Assembly: GCF_037975245.1 (NCBI RefSeq)
Contig: NC_092564.1
Location: forward strand, 5,929,484-5,993,483
Direction of reading: 5' to 3'
DNA from: Apostichopus japonicus
Taxonomy: Eukaryota; Echinodermata; Holothuroidea; Aspidochirotida; Stichopodidae
Length of the DNA stretch: 64,000 nucleotides
Shown here one piece after another: positions 1-13,074 of the stretch. The position numbers were made by a program, and so were the translations under genes. Under the pieces are notes generated by a model. The model made no database searches, was not told where the DNA came from, and saw nothing but the letters and a program-made list of their open reading frames with translations. Each line of letters begins with the position of its first letter. Within the stretch, counting starts at the first letter, position 1.

Positions 1-662
1 CATGAGTCAGCTGATGTAATGGTTTTAGTGCACAATTTATACCTTCTGTTTAGCTTTACAGAGTGTGATATTGGTTAGAGGAGCTGGTGTTTGCAGGTAA
101 CCAATGTGATCCAAATTGTACTGCCAGGAACATCTAGTAGTAGGTTTCATTATTTCCCGTTTAAATGAGCCTGTTCAACACTGCTTTGTACATAAGTGCA
201 AAAACATTTCCTCTCCACTCCCACTTGCAACAGTCCCTACCTGTCCCCCCATCCAATCCTCCCTCGCCCCCCCACCCTTTCAAAGTAGAATAGGTCTAGT
301 TATATATATGTTATGAAAGTGTTGAGAGCATGGGCTTAATGTTCCCTTCCTTTGAAATGTATCATCATGTACTTTCAGGAGCATCTCTTGGGATGATGAG
401 ACAAAACTAACTGCTCTCAAAGTTGCCAGTTTGAGAATCTGAAGAACATCACTGATGAATTAACTAGAGAGTCGTTCCATCGAGATGTTCAATGAGGTTA
501 CAGTTTTAGAGACAACTGGCTTCATTTACAAGAGTTTGCCTAGTCGGAGTGTCTCTGGATGGAAAACTCGCTCCATCTGACCGTAGCCAAACTTGAAAAC
601 GGAAGGATTTGAAAACTTTATGAGACAAACTCCTCTGTTGAGAGAGAGCAACCAATCCTCAC
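1..662. other. Intron 4 (start) of the Ig receptor gene
   Basis: No further exon is visible. The region has a C-rich stretch near 240-280 and a short (TA) run near 300-310. The part from 526 to 662 stays open in the exon 4 frame but is read here as intron. Confidence 0.5.
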
Positions 663-931
663 CCTGTCGACTCCACGATACCTCATACTCCGGGTGATTT
701 GCGAGACACTCGAAAACCGCATATTCTCCAACTTTCTTGATCAAGTTCTGCGGAGGCGCGACGATTCGTGGAACCTGGGGTAGCGGTCCCTGAAATGGCG
801 GCAAAACATTCAAAATTGCAGTTCTGCTGTTTCTGCTGCGGAGAAGGTTGGTTGCTCGACATTTATACTCTCCTGCGTCCTCTTGCGTTACATTATCAAT
901 CTGAAGGATGCCGCCCGGTAACATGGTAAAC
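663..931 (-). CDS. Exon 4: second half of Ig2 and first half of Ig3
   Basis: The exon opens after CTTCACTCCAG and encodes residues 167-255. FTMLPGGILQI and Cys190 in the EDAGEYKC motif finish Ig2. After a proline-rich linker (PPFQGPLPQVP), Ig3 begins with PRIVAPPQN, Cys241 in AVFECLAN and Trp252 in VSWSRQ. I place the donor at CAGG|GTGAGG, ending the exon at 663 with one base left over, because the reading loses Ig character just beyond. The frame actually stays open to a stop at 526, so intron retention would give a truncated secreted form ending GKLL. The next exon, which should carry the second Ig3 cysteine, lies outside the window. Asn179 (NVT) is a sequon. Confidence 0.83.
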
Positions 932-1886
932 CTGGAGTGAAGACAAAAGCAGAAAATGCAGATTTTATCCATTCAGCAGTAAAAATTCAATGGCACCATA
1001 CTAAAAGAGCCCCCATTAACTGTTTAAAATTAAAATACAAAAACTAAATTTTCCAATGAATGATCTCTGTTATTGCAAAAAGGTCAATCTGATATGTTAA
1101 AGGGGGAGCAGGGGAGGGGAGGGGGAGGGGGAGTGAGAGAGGATTGGGAAGTTATTAAGTGGATGAATATTCCAATACAATTACCAACAACTATGAATGA
1201 ATAACATTTTTTGTGGAAGGAGAAGGATTTTGTTTGATATCCAAACAATGACCAATACTGACCGGTAGGACCATGCGACCCCCAAATCTTACTGGACTGA
1301 GTACTTTCGAATGACGACGATACATGTCTGTCTCCTATACATATATGCCCTCCAATCTACCTAGCCCATAACAACTGCTAACATTCTTACACTGTGCCCC
1401 CATGACCTTCTACCACCCCCCACCCCCCCCACCCCCACCCAGTCCTTTCAATCTACCATTCCAACGTGTGTCACATCGTTGGGGCACAATGCGAGAGTGT
1501 TACCAGTTATTTATAGGCCCAGTACTTGGAGTGCATATGTATGAGAGACAGGTAAGAGAGGAGTGAGGTAAATATTCAGTTAACTCATGACCAGCCTCAA
1601 AATGATCTCACTATCTCCATCATTTAATCAAATCTTGTAAAAATCTCAATGCCCTTCAGATGAACTTCAAAAATTACCTCAAACTGCTCACCATCCAAGG
1701 ATTATTATATCATAAGTTTAATCCATAATCCTGTAAGAAATTGTACCGATAAAGATACCATGTCTACAGTAGTACTGTTGACAGCTTTAAGGACGTACCG
1801 AGGACAGTTCAATGAAAATTCAGGCAAAGATTTTACACGAGAGAGTATTTCGTAAACAGTGGACGAAAAAACAATTAGGCTCAAAG
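932..1886. other. Intron 3, right of exon 4
   Basis: No coding sequence. It holds a G-rich tract (1100-1138), a C-rich tract (1415-1440), and around 1440-1585 a diverged copy of a dispersed repeat that also occurs near 6200-6345 and in the inverted pair at 19216/22404 (shared GAGACAGGTAAG block). Confidence 0.45.
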
Positions 1887-2559
1887 CAGGCGCGTATCCA
1901 GGATTTTCTAACTCGGGGGGCGCGAATTACTATCTAAGCGGAGCGCCACCATCGGTTGGCGTGGAGCGTACAAGAAAATTTTTGGTTTTGATACCCCCAG
2001 ATCACCAGAAATGGCACTTCTCGGGCTTGAAAATGAGCAACCAGATGTACACTTTTGCCTGAGAACCAAGTATTTCCCAAAAGTTTTTTCCATCCATAAC
2101 CTTTTTGAAGATTGTCACCAGTCACACATCATGTTCGACCTGATTGCATGTCCTATGGATCATTGCTTTTGTAGGTTATTCTACGTCACGGCCCACAATA
2201 TCCGAAAGCCCCACTTTTCAAGGTTTAAGCCCATTACTTGTTGAGAATTTGAAAATTCACTTTTCTCGTGAATAAAATCACTTGAAAACATCCCCATAAT
2301 GTTGCACAAAATTCAATCTATAGACAACCAATATAGAAAAACCTCCTTGAACCCCTAACAGACAGGTCAAAATTGAACGAGTAGAGGAAAGTATGATGAA
2401 GAATGTTGGTGAGGAAATTGTCGAAAATTCCGACACAGTTAATTTCTTGGTGTAGAAATATTGCAACCTCTTATAATGGCTTTTACAAAACTTGGTTGAA
2501 GGAACAGAAAAATAGCAGATATTTCCGATATCAGGTATATCGAAACCGAACACTTCACT

Positions 2560-2992
2560 CATAGGCGTAGGTCCCGTAGGAGGCGGGGGCTGCAGCCCCC
2601 CCCCCCCAATTGTTTTCCCATTTTTTTCGGGCACCTACTGAATGAAAAATAAATAGCAATGAATAGCTTAAAATGACCTCCTTGGTAATTTAAATAAAGT
2701 TCTAAGCTTGGCCGACATTACTACTGTAAAAGAGAGTTTTGACATAAATGGATCTGTACGCTTTTTCTCCATCTACATAAGACATTTGGTTGTTTACATT
2801 AGCATCCGGCGGCATACTGTGCAACTTTGACGGACCATGCGGTACACGATGCCATACAATGTAATGACCGATCTTGCCTATATGATATTGGCATCGACAT
2901 GTTGAATGCGCGCTTCGCGCGCGAAAAATTTTTGCTTTTTTTTCGGGCAAGTCATTACAGCCCCCAAATCCAATCTGGCTCCTACGCCTTTG
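2560..2992. mobile_element. Nested hAT-like MITE, 433 bp
   Basis: The left end CATAGGCGTAGG and right end CCTACGCCTTTG are inverted copies with a few mismatches. The flanking octamers are ACTTCACT and ACTACACA (6 of 8 equal), as for a decayed 8-bp duplication. The element is inside the larger 1887-3675 unit and contains a C14 run near the left end. It has no coding capacity. Confidence 0.5.
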
Positions 2993-3476
2993 ACTACACA
3001 CATTGACAGTTTTTGAGGCTATTCATCGTGGAACATGCATTTCAATGCTCATTGATATGATGTTATATCTGCTCTTTGCTTTACAAATTCGAACAGGCGT
3101 GTAGCGAGTAATTGCCAAGGGAGGGCGAAGCCTGTAGGCAAACTATGAGTTGGCGCGAAGCGTACAAGAAAAATTTTGGCCGAAAATGCCTCCCAGATCG
3201 CTGGAAATGACACTTCCCAGGCCTTGTAAGTTGCATCTAAGCATTGTCTATTTTGAAATTACTAGCGATGTCATAAAGAAAATTTGCTCGGGGGGGGGGG
3301 GGGGGAGGCGGTCGCCCTCTTCCCGAAATGCGTTATGTTCCCCGACGACATTAGTGAGAGAGGAAAAACGGAAACGTCAAAAATGGAGTTGTCGGGGTAA
3401 GGGGTAGGGTGAGGCGCACACCCCCTCCGTAATCCTTGATCTGTCACTGGCTACCCTGTGTATATAATAGGGATCT

Positions 3477-3629
3477 TTCTCTTCCCGAGGTCTTGGCTAT
3501 CTTCTACTCCTTCCTTTTCTCCTTTTGCTCTCTTTTTTCTTTTCTTTTCCCTTCCTTCCTCTCCTCCTTTTCTTTTTTCCCCTCCTTTTCCCTTTTTTCT
3601 TCTCTTTTTTTTCTCTCCTCTTTTCCTTA
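3477..3629 (+). repeat. Long polypyrimidine tract
   Basis: About 150 bases of nearly pure C/T on the plus strand, mainly TTTTC and CCTT units. Open frames on both strands here (Phe/Ser-rich on plus, Lys/Arg/Glu-rich on minus) are low-complexity artefacts. Such mirror-like tracts can form triplex DNA. Confidence 0.8.
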
Positions 3630-3675
3630 CCCGGGGGGCGCGCGCCCCCAACGCCCCCCCCTGGATACGCACCTG

Positions 3676-6600
3676 CAAAGCTTCGACTGTGGAAATTACT
3701 TCATCAAAATAACCACGAGAAGATGATCGCACAAACACTGTGATTAATAACCTGAAGTCACTCAGTTTCCCTTTTTAAGGTAGCATCGTAAATTCATCGA
3801 GTCAAACCAATTGCACAGGATCAAATCGCTTTGATCGATCCATTCGATCACATTTCCACTACACCTGTGAGGATTATCTGTCAACATCATCTGGCAATTC
3901 ATTCAAAGTTAAATTTCAAAGAAACAAACGAGCGGGGATGTAACGAGAAGGAGCCAGAGTGCCATGGGAGGACGAAACAAAAAGAGCTCTCAAGCATTCT
4001 GACCTAGTATGCTGGATTGGGGAAAGTAACCAAAAGCCAATCATTGTGTCTTGACCTAATTTTTTGTTAACAGTCACTCTCTACAGGTAATAGAATGAAC
4101 GTTAAATTAAGTCAGCAAAATATCACGCACCCTGTCCTTTGGGTGATGGAAGCAAACACGCCATGAACCTGGACGGTATCATAGCCTACAAACAAGGGTT
4201 CCCTCTTCAGTACAAATTACCAGTAATCTCCACATCCTCTGAGCATACAAAGAGTTTATTAAACCTGTGGCATTGAACTCAGGGGATGACTTTATTATGA
4301 CTTCCATAGAAGTGGGTTGACCGGCAACAATTAATTATGTCTGTTTACAGGTTTCAGTTTGGTTTTAACCTTCATTCGTTGAACCCTCCAGTCCCTGAAT
4401 CCTTCCCCTCCCTTCAACCTTTTAACCTTCAAACCCCCCATCCTTCAACTGCATCCTTCAACCCCCCACCCCTCCCCCCTCCTCTGAGCAAGACTCCAAA
4501 AGACAAAGTGGAATCATTCACTAATTTATCTCAACTTGCAAATGAATTGAAAAATATCTGACCCAAGGGTTTTAGTCTCTCAAAAAGGTCATGTGATTAT
4601 CCAAAGATGTTCAACACAAGATTATAACATCACAAGTTGCATCAATTGTCGGCATAATGGGTTCATAAGGTCACACCACAGGCTAGTGGTTTGCCAGTAA
4701 GTTTGGTTCAAAGCGTTACCAAGAAAGGAAACAATGTAAAACTATTTTATTGAAAATGATATCTTCTGATATTTTCATAGAGCTTGAACAGGAACCAATA
4801 GTATTAAAGCACCTGCTTATGTATTTCCCCAGTTTTACCATACTTAACCGTTAATATACTCAAACTTGACTGCAAATGAAGAAGTAAAGGTAACTCCAAG
4901 AGGTCTTTGCCAATTCAATGTTCATTAGAAAGTCATTAATGATTCAATTTCCATGCTAAAAGTTCATCTGCAAGACACCATACAGGGAGTATATTAAGAT
5001 TTCTATGTCAGAGAGCATTGGGATATATAATACAGTATTCCCTTTTCATACAACATTCCTAATTAAAGTTACAAACCACTGCTTTAAGCTTTATGGCATA
5101 TCTTCTGTGACCTGATTATCCTGCTTATGGATAAATCACATGTTATACTACAAACCAGATTAGGATTTAAATCAGCCCTACGATGGATTTAATTAGAAAC
5201 TCAGTAAGTACTGAAAATGGCATGAGAAAGACTGAACATGAATGACATTGCTTGGGTCACTTGTTTGAACGTTGGCAATTTGCTAGGAATTTTTGAAACA
5301 TGAATGAATCACCATATATATTAGATGGCATAGTCAGTGAAATGTAAAATGATGAGCAGAGCGTTAAGAAAAGATCTTACCAATTCTACTAGAACATTAT
5401 TGTTAGTAGGACTTTAAAATTTGAGTCCTGCAGATACACAAATTCAAATGTTTGCATCCATCCAGCTCTGAAAAATGTGGGTCCGTCCATGAAGTCCTCT
5501 ATGACTTTTAGAATTCCACAGTGCACACACCATGCAAAAATCAAGTGATGTAACCTGTAAATAAATTATCTGGTTCTTTTGAGAAGCAGTTGTGGTTCTT
5601 TTGAACAGAAAAGAAGATGTATTTTCCATTAAATGATGATATGTTTTGTTATATTTTGCATAGGCCTAGTTGTGAGTGTGTGTGTGTAACTTTGTCCCTC
5701 AAAAGAAAATTGCGTCTGGAATGCAGAATCCTACTTTTGTATTACGATGCTGTAGACCGGGTTTAAAACAGAGGTGCAAACTATTAGGGGCAAAGCTGGC
5801 TACCACTTGATGTAACATGCTTTGCTGTGTTGGCTCTTTCACTGAAATTACTATGAAGGGCCGGCCTCCTCTACAAGTGTATGATTCATTTCTTTTCACT
5901 GCAGCCATTTCTATTCATGGTGGACTCCCAATGAAAGACATGCACATGTGTGTTACTGCAGGTTAACTTCACCTATATCCAACTTGTACTGGATTCTTTC
6001 CTTTTGGATTACTCTTCACTTTGTATACGTATGAAGCAAGCAAATTTAGGTCACTGGTCTGTCTATACAGATTATGCATTGGGAGGGAATAAAAAAAAAA
6101 CAATCACCAAAGACAACGTAGATGCAAGCTTGGCAAAAAAAATTCGCAGTCATGCCAACAACAAAAAAGTTTCTTCTTTGAATCGTAGATTCGGAAGGGA
6201 CAGGAAGTGGGCGGTGCCAATGAAGTGGGGTCACAGAGGGGTCACAGTGGTGTCACAGAGCTAAAACGTTCCATTCATACAGTTCAGGCAGCTAGGAACT
6301 TTGCATGTTTTGACTGGGAGACAGGTAAGAGAAGATTCAAAGTAAATACATCTAATTAGACCAACATCTCTACTAACAGTACCTATTAAACAAAGACTAC
6401 CTTGTGTACATGCACACATTTAACATAGCATGGAAAGCCAAACCTCTGAGCACTTCAGATATTACTGCCACAAAATTAATATCATTGCTGGTAGCTTAAT
6501 ATAATGCTCAACTGCTGAGGGGAAATTATGACCTGCTGTTTCCACATATATAGCTCAGGAAATAAACCAAAGTAAACCCACCAGAGTATATTCAACTAGC

Positions 6601-7400
6601 AAACATATATGCTATCCAAAACTGGCTTTGGTGCACAAAATTACACAACCAGCAATATTTGGTTTCCCAACACCAGAAAGCAAGCAATATGCCACTCAAG
6701 AATATAGGACAACTAATATATAGTTCACCGATGACAGTTGATGAAGTCACCAAAACATAAATTATTACTACTTTGATAATTTATGAGCAATGATACTTAC
6801 CTGTCTCCAGTATACCTTGCACTTTACTCATCTACTTAACCTACTAACGGATAACAACTTAGCAAAGCCCCCCACCCCCCCACCCCCGAATCTCACATCC
6901 GGGGACCCTGCCAACAAAATCCTCCTTCCAAATCTACTTCAGGGAGTAACCTGTAGACACATTTTCCAAAGAGTTTTACCCTTGTAAAAGTGATTTGTTT
7001 TTGAATATGGTGAATTCTATTGGGTCAAGGGATATCAGTAATGAATTGAGAATTTTCATTTGAATTGAATGAAGAGTGAAGCGATGTACCAAAATAGTCG
7101 ACTATAGTCATGAGTTGCCTAGAAGCTACGAGGAAACTCTCACTGGGTGCCTGGACCATGCTGTTACACTGTCAAACATCTGGGCTGTGCTGTTGGGCCA
7201 TGCTTCTGGGCCATATAGCTAAGCTATAATCTTGGGCTGTCACGATACGTGGGCCATTTTTTGGGATGTGCAAAAAATGTTCAGATCCAGAGCGGAACGT
7301 GAACTGGTTTTCGAACGGAGGTGTACAGAGAGGCATTTCTTACAGTTAAAAGCAAAATAGAGTATTAATACTTTCCCACCAGATTCCTCCTCCTCCTTAC
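3676..7400. other. Intron 3, left part beside exon 3
   Basis: No exon recognised. It contains a C-rich segment at 4385-4490, a copy of the dispersed repeat family seen at 33.2 and 38.7 kb (5540-5700, with GCATAGGCCTAGTTGTGAG), a copy of the 1.5/6.3/22.3-kb family (6200-6345), a C-rich run at 6868-6895 and a degenerate repeat of TGGGCCATGCT at 7150-7255. Confidence 0.4.
5540..5700. repeat. Dispersed repeat, family of 33.2/38.7/40.3 kb
   Basis: Shares the block TTGTGGTTCTTTTGA followed by GTTTTGTTATATTTTGCATA and AGTTGTGAGTGTGTGT with 33365-33500, 38970-39090 and 40500-40620. No coding potential. Limits are approximate. Confidence 0.55.
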
Positions 7401-7554
7401 CTTGGATTGTAACTACCAGTCATTTTCAGGATCCTTCGGTCCTTCTTCCATTTTATCATTGGCGGTGGAGTTGCATCTGTATGGCACAAGAATCTCCCTG
7501 TTGATCCCGATGTCACGTTCATGGACACCGGATCCACAGAAAACTGTGGCAGGG
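7401..7554 (-). CDS. Exon 3: first half of second Ig domain
   Basis: The 154-bp exon is bounded by ACACAG and CCAAG|GTAAGG. The two opening bases complete Thr115 after exon 2, and the two closing bases plus one from exon 4 make Arg166. It encodes an edge strand (PQFSVDPVSMNVTSGS), Cys138 in GRFLCHT, and Trp150 in IKWKKD, that is, the A to C' strands of an I-set Ig domain. Asn127 (NVT) is a possible glycosylation site. The opposite strand holds an open frame that is only its shadow. The exon is confirmed mainly by its fit to the exons on either side: the second Cys of this domain is supplied by exon 4. Confidence 0.85.
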
Positions 7555-10500
7555 CTGTGTACAAAGCAAAACATTATAAGTTAGAAACATGAAATATGTC
7601 AACTGAATCAAATTTTCCCGGAATGCCGATGTCAAAAGTTGCCATGACCACTGTGTGTTACATATGTAAGAGCACTTTACACAAAGTAATGATGTGGGTA
7701 TTTGCGCCATTTATTAATCACTTTCGACACAGTGTAAATTCGCTGACAATAGTCAATACATACGGAGGGATTGTACAGTACAGGTGTTGTAACTGATTCC
7801 TTTCAATTATTTACAACTACAAAAAAATTTCTGCATTGATGGTCCAAATCACTTATCAATAGTAAACTGTACATGCATAAAATGATGATATCACACACAA
7901 AACTGTTGCATGAGCTATACCCACAAAGTAGAACTTGAAAGTCTATCATCGAAGGAAATTTTTACAAGAGAGAGCCTTTAAACTCCTTGCCACAGCACAA
8001 TCCCTTTAACCCACAGAAGAAGAAATGGCTAAAAAGATAACTTGTCCCACCACCAACTGATAATCTACAGCGATTACAAGGTTGTCGAATTTTTAGTAAG
8101 AGTCCATCTTTATTTATTTATTGATTATCAAACTTCTCTTGTGGACATTTGATGAACAGAGAGCAAAGTCTGTATTACAAATATCAACGTTCATTAACTG
8201 TAACAAGGTGCACTTCCAAAAAGGAAGGTTGCTTTTACATCTAAAAAATTTCCTAACAAAACAGTTTGACCTGGAAATTGTCTTTTTCCTCATCAAAACA
8301 TCCTTTATCAGTTAATCCTATTAAAGAGATGATCAATGCATCTTTACCAAGATCATGTTAGGTCAAAGCATGGAGCTATTACGGTAATAGCTCCATGGTC
8401 GAAGTGACCTGAAGAGGGCAGACCACACACGAGGAAAATTCAACAACTGCATCAGATAGGACTGTTATTGTAACAAGAAATATTTTGGTTAATGAAGACA
8501 ACATGTGTGTCTAATGAACATGCCAAGTGACTTTAAACAGAAGGATGATCACCACCACCCACCCAATTTATGATGACCTAACTGTTACTCGAGACTAGTA
8601 CACAAAGGCAGCTGAGTGTCATTAAAGATCCATCATTATCAAAAATGCAATTTATGTTGTTGTGTTATTTGATACTGTGCTAGTATGGTTAAGTACTTTA
8701 GTAACAGAAAATTACGAATTGAACATGTAGCTATCACCTCAAAGTAACATACTGAATTGCCTCAAACACAACGTCCAACTTCCTACCAAAAGTAAACTAA
8801 CACTGACTGTTCTTTAAACTACAAAATCAAAACACTGGCTGTGTGTCTCTTGGAGCCAATAGATAGAAAAACACCATATCTATCTATATGTGCATTTCTT
8901 ACTTTGAAGTTTTGTAATGTGTCTTTTTTATTTGTGCTAGATGAGACTGCAAAGGGGAGAACTAGATACTCTATCTACCATCATGAAGTAATAATGTTTA
9001 ATGAATGAGTAGTCCAGCCAAGACATACTTGAATGACCAGAGTTTGAATGTCTGTTACAACCTCCCTTGTGTTGGTCAAGGAAAGAATTTATTGCTTAAA
9101 TTGTGCAAGTAAAACTCAAACACTACAAAAATCTACAAGACTGATTTGATTTGTGTATGTCTTGAAGACTTAAAACAATTGGTTCACAGCAAACCTTGCA
9201 GCACTTCTGCAAAAACATTATGCAGGTCGTAAGAAGAATCGCATGATTTTGTTTCCACATACATGATGTACTGTAGTTGAACGGTACAGTATTTTCACAG
9301 TCAGTATGTTGATGATATGGAAAATTTAATTTGATGCCTATAACAGTTTAAAATGATCAGATACCAAAAACATGACCACAAAGTATCTCTAATTTAAGCA
9401 TTGTGAATGAATAGAAGAGAAGAATCCAGTGAGCTGTATAGCAGAACTACATTATATATCAGAGTATTCTGGAATTCCACTGGGCATTGTGAAAGAGGCT
9501 TTTCATTGTTCATCCTTAGACTGTAAACAATCTGTTGTATTATTATTATTACTAAATTGGTTTTCCTAGGTGGTATTGCAGCCAGGTATTTCTTCTTTTA
9601 TATAGAGAGAGAGACACAAGGGGTTTTCTGGATGATAGCATCTAGAGGTACTATTAACCTGTTTGTGTAACGTAGTTTATTTGAATAGCATATTCATCAT
9701 AGCTTGCAAACTTGCATTTAGCATCACACTTAATTTTAAGTTGCTTACTATTGTCACTGTACTTGACAAGGATCACACAACACATACTATACACGAACGT
9801 TCACCATTAAATCCATTCCGAATTTGCCTTCTGGCAAGGACTCTAAAAAGGTAGCAGTTTATGGTTAGCTAGCAATCAATTGCAAAACTAGCCTTTCAAT
9901 CACTAGTGTATTGTAGCTGGATGATATTCACTGGATAATCAATTACGTTTCACATATTCTATTTCCAGCATTATTTGTTGTTGTTTTTTTAAACAGACAT
10001 TCACTAGGGTAATCACACTGCCAGTTGTTAGAGTGTAGCTTACACTGTCAGGTAGTAAATCCAATTATTGCTACCTAGCTAAGAAACATAATTAAACAAT
10101 TGAAAATATCTCTCAAATTCTGTTATCATGGAAAAACTACTGTTCCAGGCCAGAGTTCTCTACCATAATGTAATGCATACAACTTACATAATGATATAAT
10201 GTATGTTCTTTTATGTAAGTTCATGTTTGTATCCTTTATAATTGTTCTTTCATGAGACTAGAGCTGCCAGTCATCAGTAACCATGATTAACTCAGTAAGG
10301 TTCTGATTATATATAGAAGCACATTGTCCCATATCGTTGCACATTAATGATAGATATCATCGGTAAATGTTTCAGTTTTAATGATCACTGTGAGGCATTC
10401 TTCCATAATCCTGCTTTTCTCTCAAATTTACAAGTAATTTCATTTGCTTAGTTACACAACCAAGATATTGGAGCAACTCAGACCAAGTCAGTTTGTGCCT

Positions 10501-11219
10501 ACAAAAAGGTACTTTTCAACATATCAAATGTGATAGCACACTGTTCTGCAGAACAGTTCTGTGACAGAAACATTTAATACAAATCTAACACAGAACCATG
10601 AAAACAAGGAGAGTTACAAATATCGGATTAAAGCCAACTGACTAATTGCTTATGCAAACAATGCCTAATGCTCATTCTTTCAAAAAGGACTAATTCTTGT
10701 GGAAAATACATCACCATAATATTGTGACTGTACATAGGGAAATTTGTCAAAAGTTGCAATAGATGATTTATGCTGTTATGATACGCATCGGATTGTATAC
10801 ATGTGTTCAATGATTGGATAATATAAATACAGCTTTAAAATCTATAAGGATGCTCTTTTCAATTCAATTCAATTTGAAAGTCAAATTGGTTTCCTCACAT
10901 CTACAACAACCGTCAACATTTACAGGTGTCTGTGTTATTACTACAAAATTAGTAAGTACATATCAGGGACACTAGAAAAAAGCAAAGGACATCTATCAAG
11001 CTAGTGACCACAAGAAACAAATCAATTCCGGAAGAAATAGAAAGGTGGACAAAAAAGCTGAAGCGAGAAAAAGTTAGAACCAGAATGAAAACATTTCATG
11101 GTTCCTTGCTGCTGTTCATTAGTTCCATTCATAGGGAAATTTCTAACAAAGCCCTAATACAACAACAGCAATTTATGCTCACAAACTTTTGTTGTCAAAG
11201 TAATGCTAAGCCCTGATAT
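7555..11219. other. Intron 2, segment 1
   Basis: AT-rich with no exon or clear transposon. The only structured item I can support is the palindrome at 8360-8411. Confidence 0.45.
8360..8411. repeat. Palindrome with 14-bp perfect core arms
   Basis: CATGGAGCTATTAC (8369-8382) is followed, after one base, by its exact inverse (8384-8397). Outside, AGGTCA on the left and TGACCT on the right extend the symmetry imperfectly. It could extrude as a hairpin or be the remnant of a very small foldback element. Confidence 0.8.
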
Positions 11220-13068
11220 TGATTGCAACACATCAGTGTGTGAAGACTATCTACCATTATCATCATACCAAGTTTGACGAAATTCCGACTAGTAATAGTA
11301 GCCAAGTAATTGCAATTTGGAGTATTTCACGTTTGACCCCATGACCTTTTTAATATTCATGATATGAGCACCATAATCAACAGGGTTAATCTACTCACTA
11401 TGGGCCACCCACCCACCAAGTATGGTAATGATTGGTCATTCCCTTGTAGAGTTATTGTGCATACAAACTTTTCATAACAAAATATTGCTAGGCCCCCCCC
11501 TCATAAATATGCATGATATCAATTGCAACACACATCAGTGTGTGGAGACTATCTACCAATATCATCATACCAAGTTTGACGAAATTCCAATAAATACTAG
11601 CCAAGTTATTGCAACTTGGGAGTTTTTCACGTTTGACCCGTGACCTCATTAATATTTTAAAACTTTGACCTCGTATAACTTCGCACACGAAGGTCACACG
11701 GGGGTAAACCTATTGACATTTATGATCAGAAGGTACCTTTGACATCTGAAAATAGCATCGAAACTGTAAAAATCCCCAAAACACGAAAAGGTCACCAGAG
11801 GTCAAATTGAGGTCAAGGGTCACCCAGATGCGAGTCGACAACTGGATTACATTGAAGCAACTCCCAACCTTAACGGACAGTTCGTTCTCAAGTTATCACA
11901 AAAATACTAGTTTTTTATCATTAATTGACCTTTGGTGACCTCAGATCACATGACTGTTAAGTTTGAAAATATTCCCCTATACCATTTGCAACTTGTCCCA
12001 AAATATCAACCATGTCACACCTTGGAACTGGGAGTTATTGCATTAAATGTCTGAAAATTTACTTTGACCTTGCATAACTCCGCACACGAAGGTCAAACGG
12101 GGATCAATCTATTGACATTTATGATCAGAACGTACCTTTGACATCTGAAAATAGCATCGAAACTGTAAAAATCCCCAAAACACGAAAAGGTCACCAAAGG
12201 TCAAATTGAGATCAAGGGTCACCCAGATGCGGGTCGACATTTGGATTACATTGAAGCAACTCCCAACCCTAATGGACAATTCGTTCTCAAGTTATCGCAA
12301 AAATACTAGATTTTAATCATTAATTGACCTTTGGTGACCTCGGATCACATGACCGTTAAGTTTGAAAATATTCCCCTATGCCATTTGCAACTTGTCCCAA
12401 AATATCAACCGTGTTACACCTTGGAACTGGGAGTTATTGCACTAAATGTCTGAAAATTAACTTTAACCTCATATAACTTCACACACAAAGGTCACCTGGG
12501 GTCAACCTATTGACATTTTTGATTGGTGAGACGTGAATATAGCATCAAAACTGTAAAAATTCAAACATTTTTTTCTTTGCCCATTTTCTCACCCAAAATA
12601 CGAGCTTTTTAATATTAATTGACCTTTGATGACCTCGGATCACATGACCGTTAACTTTGAAAATATTCCTCTATACCATTTGCAACTTGTCCCAAAATAT
12701 CAACCTTGTCACACCTTGGCACTGGGAGTTATTGCAATAAATGTCTGAAAATTAACTTTGACCTTGTATAACTTTACACACAAAGGTCACCCAGGTGTCA
12801 ACCCATTGACATTTTTAATTGGAAGGTACCTTTGATATCCAAATCTAGCATCAAAACCAAACATTTTCTTTTTCGCCCGTTTTCTCCCAAACTAAGCACA
12901 TTTTTTCTAATTTGACCTTTGACCTTTAGACCTTGGTTTCAAATGTAGTTTGATCTGCTGATTCCAAAAATCAACACGACAATTCTGTACAGCCATCCTA
13001 ACTCCGACCGAAAACTTTGACCCCATATAAGTTCGCACACAAAGGTCACACGGGGGTCAACCTATCGA
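11220..13068. repeat. Tandem array of about 300-400-bp GGTCA-rich units
   Basis: Long near-identical blocks recur, for example GTCACCAAAGGTCAAATTGA and AACTTGTCCCAAAATATCAA, at about 11.8, 12.2, 12.4 and 12.7 kb. The first 400 bases hold a second internal duplication (11230-11350 and 11520-11640, both with CATACCAAGTTTGACGAAAT). The same array continues at 15362 after the element at 13075-15355. No protein is encoded; the TTTGACCT/GGTCA density is a property of this repeat family. Confidence 0.8.
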
Positions 13069-13074
13069 TATTTA

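Larger units (their letters stand above)
1887..3675. mobile_element. Probable TIR DNA transposon relic (1.79 kb), with a nested element
   Basis: The ends match as 16-bp inverted repeats (CAGGYGCGTATCCAGG). The direct repeat CAAAG lies immediately outside both ends (1882-1886 and 3676-3680). No transposase frame exists. The interior includes a block with AGCGGAGCGCCACCATC and GGAGCGTACAAGAAAATTTT at about 1936-1985, a related block near 3150-3215, a nested element at 2560-2992 and a 150-bp pyrimidine tract at 3477-3629. The TIRs resemble those of hAT-type MITEs, which make 8-bp duplications; only 5 bp are seen here, so the superfamily is open and the two ends may belong to two related copies. 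Confidence 0.55.

Noticed and set aside
3436-3738. Overlapping frames on both strands rich in Ser/Phe or Lys/Arg/Glu
   Set aside because: Low-complexity pyrimidine tract plus MITE end.
7402-7584. Plus-strand frame at exon 3
   Set aside because: Antisense shadow of the real minus-strand exon.
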